NCBI GenBank assembly: GCA_964370765.1
Contig: CAYJKW010000085.1
Span: forward strand, 1-8,578
Origin: CAYJBH01 sp964370765
Lineage (GTDB): Bacteria; Bacillota; Clostridia; Oscillospirales; Ruminococcaceae
Length of the DNA stretch: 8,578 bases
Direction of reading: 5' to 3'
Shown here: one piece after another, positions 6,687 to 8,578 of the stretch
Layout of the letters: each line of letters opens with the position of its first letter
Position numbering within the stretch: position 1 is the stretch's first letter
Translations under genes and position numbers: made by a program
Notes under the pieces: model-generated
The model's database searches: none
What the model was told of the DNA's origin: nothing
What the model saw: only the letters and a program-made list of their open reading frames with translations

Positions 6687-6716
6687 TTTTCCAACGGTTA
6701 ATTCTTATCATTAATA

Positions 6717-6744
6717 AGTATATCATAAAAAAGTAAAACTTCAA
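6717..6744 (-). promoter_or_regulatory. Candidate promoter of the M50-scpAB-gerW-rluB cluster
   Basis: On the minus strand TTGAAG (6739-6744) is followed, after 16 bases, by TATACT (6717-6722), about 30 bases before the start of the metalloprotease gene. It is the only gap longer than 50 bases upstream of the ten-gene leftward run. It matches sigma-A consensus moderately; no experimental support is available from sequence alone. Confidence 0.45.
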
Positions 6745-6751
6745 GAAAAAG

Positions 6752-7567
6752 TTAGACTTTTGCTGTGAAATCCTTGTGAAATTGTGTTGCTATCTTTTGA
6801 ACTGTATAGTAGCTACAGCCCGTAAGTGTCATTATCTGCTTTATGGTCGCACCTTGGCGTCTTAATACTGTTATCGCCTCTTTTCTAACCACCATATCCT
6901 GCTGCTGAAGTTCGGCAGGTAGAAGACCAAGCTCATCTGATAATGCTCTCCAACATCTACGCTCTACATCTAATCTATGTTGGATTTTTAATTTTGAAGA
7001 TGCATTTACATCCATAAACCATTCTGCAGCCCTATTAGCTGCATATTTTATGTAGTTAGCTTTTGCCACACTGTGATTGTCACTAAACAGTTTTAGAACA
7101 CGGTTGATATCAACAAGGGGGCCTTCCGGTAAAATGTAGCTCATCGCACTACTATATGGGTAATCGGTCGCAAGAACCGACAGTTTCATTCTTACAGGGT
7201 CCTGTATAATAAACCTAATAAGTTTTTTAAGGTAGATGTCATCTGAAATAATTTCACTTTTATACCTTCCGGCAAATACAGGCCCAACCCTTTTATAACG
7301 CTTATTATAGTAACTTGCATATCTTCCTGTAAGTAGTTTCATAAAATAGGCAAGTTCCCTATCTTGCGGTATACAGACAAGATGTGCATGATCGGGCATC
7401 ATACAGTAGCAGTACAGTTTTAAATAGCCTGCCTTAACAAGATCGCCAACCAGAACAAGGAAATATTTATAATCTTCTTTATCACGAAAAAGCTGGTTTT
7501 CACTACAGCCGGTAATCAAAATATGATATGTGGCATCTTTTTCGGTCTGTCTTGCTATTCTTGCCAT
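6752..7567 (-). CDS. Y1/HUH transposase, REP-associated (RAYT-like), with C-terminal helix-turn-helix
   Basis: This 271-residue protein belongs to the Y1 (IS200-like, TnpA_REP) single-strand nucleases that cut and join DNA through a tyrosine. The N-terminal domain (about 1-150) has ARQTEKDATYHILITG, YCYCMMPDHAHLV (52-64) with the HUH metal-binding pair His60-Ala-His62, and the nucleophile region GRYASYYNKRYKRVGPVFAG (81-100), in which one of the tyrosines near 83-87 should be catalytic. The C-terminal part (about 195-265) resembles a helix-turn-helix with GATIKQIMTLTGCSYYTVQKIA (239-260, interrupted pattern), as in many Firmicute RAYT-like proteins. No insertion-sequence ends, target duplication or REP palindromes were found alongside, so it may be a stationary single-copy gene. 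The start has GGAGGT 5 bases upstream. Confidence 0.92.
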   Translation of the reverse strand: MARIARQTEKDATYHILITGCSENQLFRDKEDYKYFLVLVGDLVKAGYLKLYCYCMMPDHAHLVCIPQDRELAYFMKLLTGRYASYYNKRYKRVGPVFAGRYKSEIISDDIYLKKLIRFIIQDPVRMKLSVLATDYPYSSAMSYILPEGPLVDINRVLKLFSDNHSVAKANYIKYAANRAAEWFMDVNASSKLKIQHRLDVERRCWRALSDELGLLPAELQQQDMVVRKEAITVLRRQGATIKQIMTLTGCSYYTVQKIATQFHKDFTAKV

Positions 7568-7572
7568 ACCCT

Positions 7573-7578
7573 ACCTCC
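7573..7578 (-). promoter_or_regulatory. Strong ribosome binding site of the RAYT-like transposase
   Basis: GGAGGT on the minus strand lies 5 bases before the ATG at 7567. It is among the best Shine-Dalgarno matches in the window and supports this start. Confidence 0.7.
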
Positions 7579-7595
7579 GCTATTTTAACTCTTTA

Positions 7596-7624
7596 ATTAT
7601 AATACTATATATATAAAAATGCAA
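7596..7624 (-). promoter_or_regulatory. Candidate promoter of the RAYT-like transposase
   Basis: On the minus strand TTGCAT (7619-7624) is followed after exactly 17 bases by a perfect TATAAT (7596-7601), about 28 bases before the start codon. The spacer is AT-only except for one base. The gene therefore seems to have its own sigma-A-type promoter and a short leader. Confidence 0.55.
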
Positions 7625-7663
7625 TAACTATTCTATCGTCCCTTATATATTTGTTATAAACAG

Positions 7664-7692
7664 TTGCAAACAGATAGATAGTATGATACTAT
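7664..7692 (+). promoter_or_regulatory. Candidate promoter of the 171-residue protein, overlapped by a palindrome
   Basis: TTGCAA (7664-7669) and TACTAT (7687-7692) are spaced by 17 bases, each matching the sigma-A consensus at 4 of 6 positions. A perfect inverted repeat, ATAGTAT-G-ATACTAT (7678-7692), covers the presumed -10 region and could be an operator. The leader to the start codon would be about 55 bases. This is weak evidence; the region is AT-rich. Confidence 0.3.
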
Positions 7693-7743
7693 ATTATTTA
7701 GGAGATAATTCTTTTTTGTAAAGTTTTTACACAAGGTATTTTT

Positions 7744-7748
7744 GAGGG
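7744..7748 (+). promoter_or_regulatory. Ribosome binding site that fixes the start of the 171-residue protein
   Basis: GAGGG lies 5 bases before the ATG at 7754. A possible TTG start at 7742 in the same frame would overlap this site and has no Shine-Dalgarno of its own, so the ATG is preferred. Confidence 0.6.
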
Positions 7749-7753
7749 ACATA

Positions 7754-8269
7754 ATGGCAATAATGATAACCGAAAGCAATTCCACAATGGAGTTTGACAC
7801 ACTCGGGGCCATTAAGGTTGAGAATTTTAATGGTGGAATTTCACCCATCTACTGCTATGCAAGAATATATTGTATCGATGGCGGGCTTGCAGTTGGAATA
7901 AAAGTTTTCGAAGCCGTTGAAACGGCTGTACATCGGGTGGCTGTACGCCTATCATCTAACAATCAGGACGCTTTAACAGTTGAATTTAGCAACGAAAAAA
8001 ATCCGATTGCATTTGTATCGAGACCAACCGGTGAATATAAAGTTGACCCGCCTGAAATCGACTATATTTGTGGCGATGATAACCAAGGCTTTTATTGGGG
8101 TGCTGAATTTTTTATAAGCCGAGAGCATTGCTCGTTTATTGATTTAACGGCTAAGTCCGCAAACACCTTTGCAGCAAATTTATACGTATATGACCCAAGA
8201 ACCTCTGGCTATGGTTGCGCTTTTAAAAGTAATAGCGGCTATGGCGATTTTATAATAGTACCATATTAA
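7754..8269 (+). CDS. Small beta-rich protein, possibly CBM9-like carbohydrate-binding fold
   Basis: This 171-residue protein has no signal peptide and no membrane segment, so it is predicted to be cytoplasmic. It has alternating hydrophobic strands through most of its length, for example ARIYCIDGGLAVGIKVFEA, and a C-terminal block with ICGDDNQGFYWGAEFFIS (104-121) and YGCAFKSNSGYGDFIIVPY at the end. The Trp-Gly-Ala-Glu strand and the closing 'G-Y-G-D-F-I-I' strand recall the C-terminal half of CBM9-like/DOMON-like domains known as clostridial hypothetical proteins. This is a pattern impression, not a proven match, and the absence of a secretion signal argues against an extracellular sugar-binding role. 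It is divergent from the transposase and probably co-transcribed with the 34-residue gene downstream. Confidence 0.75.
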   Translation: MAIMITESNSTMEFDTLGAIKVENFNGGISPIYCYARIYCIDGGLAVGIKVFEAVETAVHRVAVRLSSNNQDALTVEFSNEKNPIAFVSRPTGEYKVDPPEIDYICGDDNQGFYWGAEFFISREHCSFIDLTAKSANTFAANLYVYDPRTSGYGCAFKSNSGYGDFIIVPY

Positions 8270-8298
8270 TAACAACATATTACGAAAGGATGGTCAGC

Positions 8299-8403
8299 AT
8301 GAGTAAGCTGTTTACATTATTATTTTTACTATCAACTGGTTTTGCAGTTATTATTGTTACCTGTAAACACGCCTTTCACCACAACTATGTTGAACTTGAT
8401 TAG
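8299..8403 (+). CDS. 34-residue membrane microprotein
   Basis: A short open frame encodes 34 residues: a Lys at position 3, then a hydrophobic segment (about 4-22, FTLLFLLSTGFAVIIV) and a polar, His-rich tail, CKHAFHHNYVELD. AAAGGA (8285-8290) sits 8 bases before the ATG, and the frame ends 7 bases before a strong terminator hairpin, so the unit looks deliberately bounded. An in-frame ATG at 8290 overlaps the ribosome site and is unlikely. The single helix with a short tail could be a small membrane regulator, but the family is not recognised. It lies 29 bases after the 171-residue gene. Confidence 0.55.
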   Translation: MSKLFTLLFLLSTGFAVIIVTCKHAFHHNYVELD

Positions 8404-8410
8404 TTTTAGA

Positions 8411-8447
8411 AAACAAGCTGCTATCCAAACCGGATAACAGCTTGTTT
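8411..8447 (+). terminator. Hairpin terminator closing the plus-strand pair, probably bidirectional
   Basis: A 16-base stem (8411-8426 against 8432-8447) with one C/A mismatch and a 5-base loop begins with AAACAAGCTG and ends with CAGCTTGTTT. It is followed on the plus strand by the T-rich TTTATTTAT, and on the minus strand by TTGTTTTCT. It lies directly after the 34-residue gene and would also stop leftward transcription coming from the right edge. Confidence 0.85.
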
Positions 8448-8488
8448 ATTTATAAAAACGATCAAATTAGTTAGATAATCTTTAGTAG

Positions 8489-8528
8489 GAGCAAAATGGC
8501 TTGTATCAACTGAATACTCATTTTGCTC
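8489..8528. repeat. Inverted repeat of unknown role near the right edge
   Basis: Perfect 10-base arms GAGCAAAATG (8489-8498) and CATTTTGCTC (8519-8528) enclose a 20-base interval that itself contains a short GTAT/ATAC pair. On neither strand is the hairpin followed by a T-run, so it is not a standard terminator. It lies just downstream of the possible minus-strand stop at 8535 and might protect that transcript's 3' end. Confidence 0.5.
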
Positions 8529-8534
8529 ATAATC

Positions 8535-8578
8535 TCAATCAAAGTAAAATAAATCCTCAAACTTCACTTCAAGTGCTA
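8535..8578 (-). CDS. Possible 3' end of a minus-strand gene entering from the right
   Basis: The last 14 minus-strand codons read ALEVKFEDLFYFD and a TGA stop at 8535-8537. The composition is protein-like, and the stop is followed by a hairpin and then by the bidirectional terminator at 8411-8447, which suits convergent genes. Only 44 bases are visible, so the product cannot be named and chance is possible. Confidence 0.35.
   Translation of the reverse strand, partial: ALEVKFEDLFYFD

Noticed and set aside
6731..6755. Weak AACTT/AAGTT hairpin after the transposase stop as a terminator
   Set aside because: Only 5 base pairs, AT-rich, and it overlaps the candidate promoter of the next gene; read-through cannot be excluded, but a terminator call is not supported.
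7654..7848. Minus-strand open frame of 64 codons across the divergent region
   Set aside because: No ribosome site, it overlaps the start of the plus-strand gene, and it resembles no protein.
1..8578. CRISPR array, tRNA, rRNA, riboswitch, phage or toxin-antitoxin system
   Set aside because: No spaced direct repeats, no cloverleaf or conserved rRNA stretches and no recognisable phage or toxin families were seen. Apart from the Y1 transposase the window is gene-dense ordinary chromosome.

Overview
The window looks like chromosomal DNA of a spore-forming, low-to-moderate GC Firmicute, most likely a gut-type clostridial lineage (Oscillospiraceae/Ruminococcaceae-like). This is inferred from the protein families, gene order and Shine-Dalgarno-led, tightly packed genes. 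A GerW/YtfJ-family sporulation gene and its DUF2953 partner are the best evidence for sporulation. No database search was possible.

Layout. Positions 1-6686 hold ten minus-strand genes read leftward with overlaps or gaps of a few to about 45 bases, probably one long transcript from a promoter near 6717-6744. In order of transcription they are: an M50 site-2-type metalloprotease (6015-6686); scpA and scpB, the kleisin and winged-helix partners of SMC condensin (4824-6018); a DUF2953 membrane protein and gerW/ytfJ (3781-4820); an RluB/RsuA-type pseudouridine synthase (3057-3788); an unrecognised 126-residue protein with a C-terminal four-cysteine cluster (2680-3060); and a three-gene biotin-dependent carboxyl-transfer module (1-2665). 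That module has an acyl-CoA-type carboxyltransferase, a small biotin carrier and an oxaloacetate/pyruvate-type carboxyltransferase, the last cut by the window edge at its residue 303.

Positions 6752-7567 carry a minus-strand Y1/HUH transposase of the REP-associated (RAYT-like) kind with its own good promoter. A 186-base divergent intergenic region follows, with a small palindrome. On the plus strand come a 171-residue beta-rich protein, tentatively CBM9-like, and a 34-residue membrane microprotein, closed by a strong hairpin terminator (8411-8447). The last 44 bases may hold the 3' end of another minus-strand gene.

How the genes may work together. The left module has the three parts of a soluble transcarboxylase: 12S-like acyl-CoA carboxyltransferase, 1.3S-like biotin carrier, and 5S-like pyruvate/oxaloacetate carboxyltransferase. 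The same parts also occur in sodium-pumping decarboxylases, whose membrane beta subunit is not seen here but could lie just beyond position 1. The acyl-CoA subunit is short and has altered active-site glycine-rich motifs. The other notable anomaly is ScpA, which lacks about 20-25 residues of its N-terminal domain in frame.
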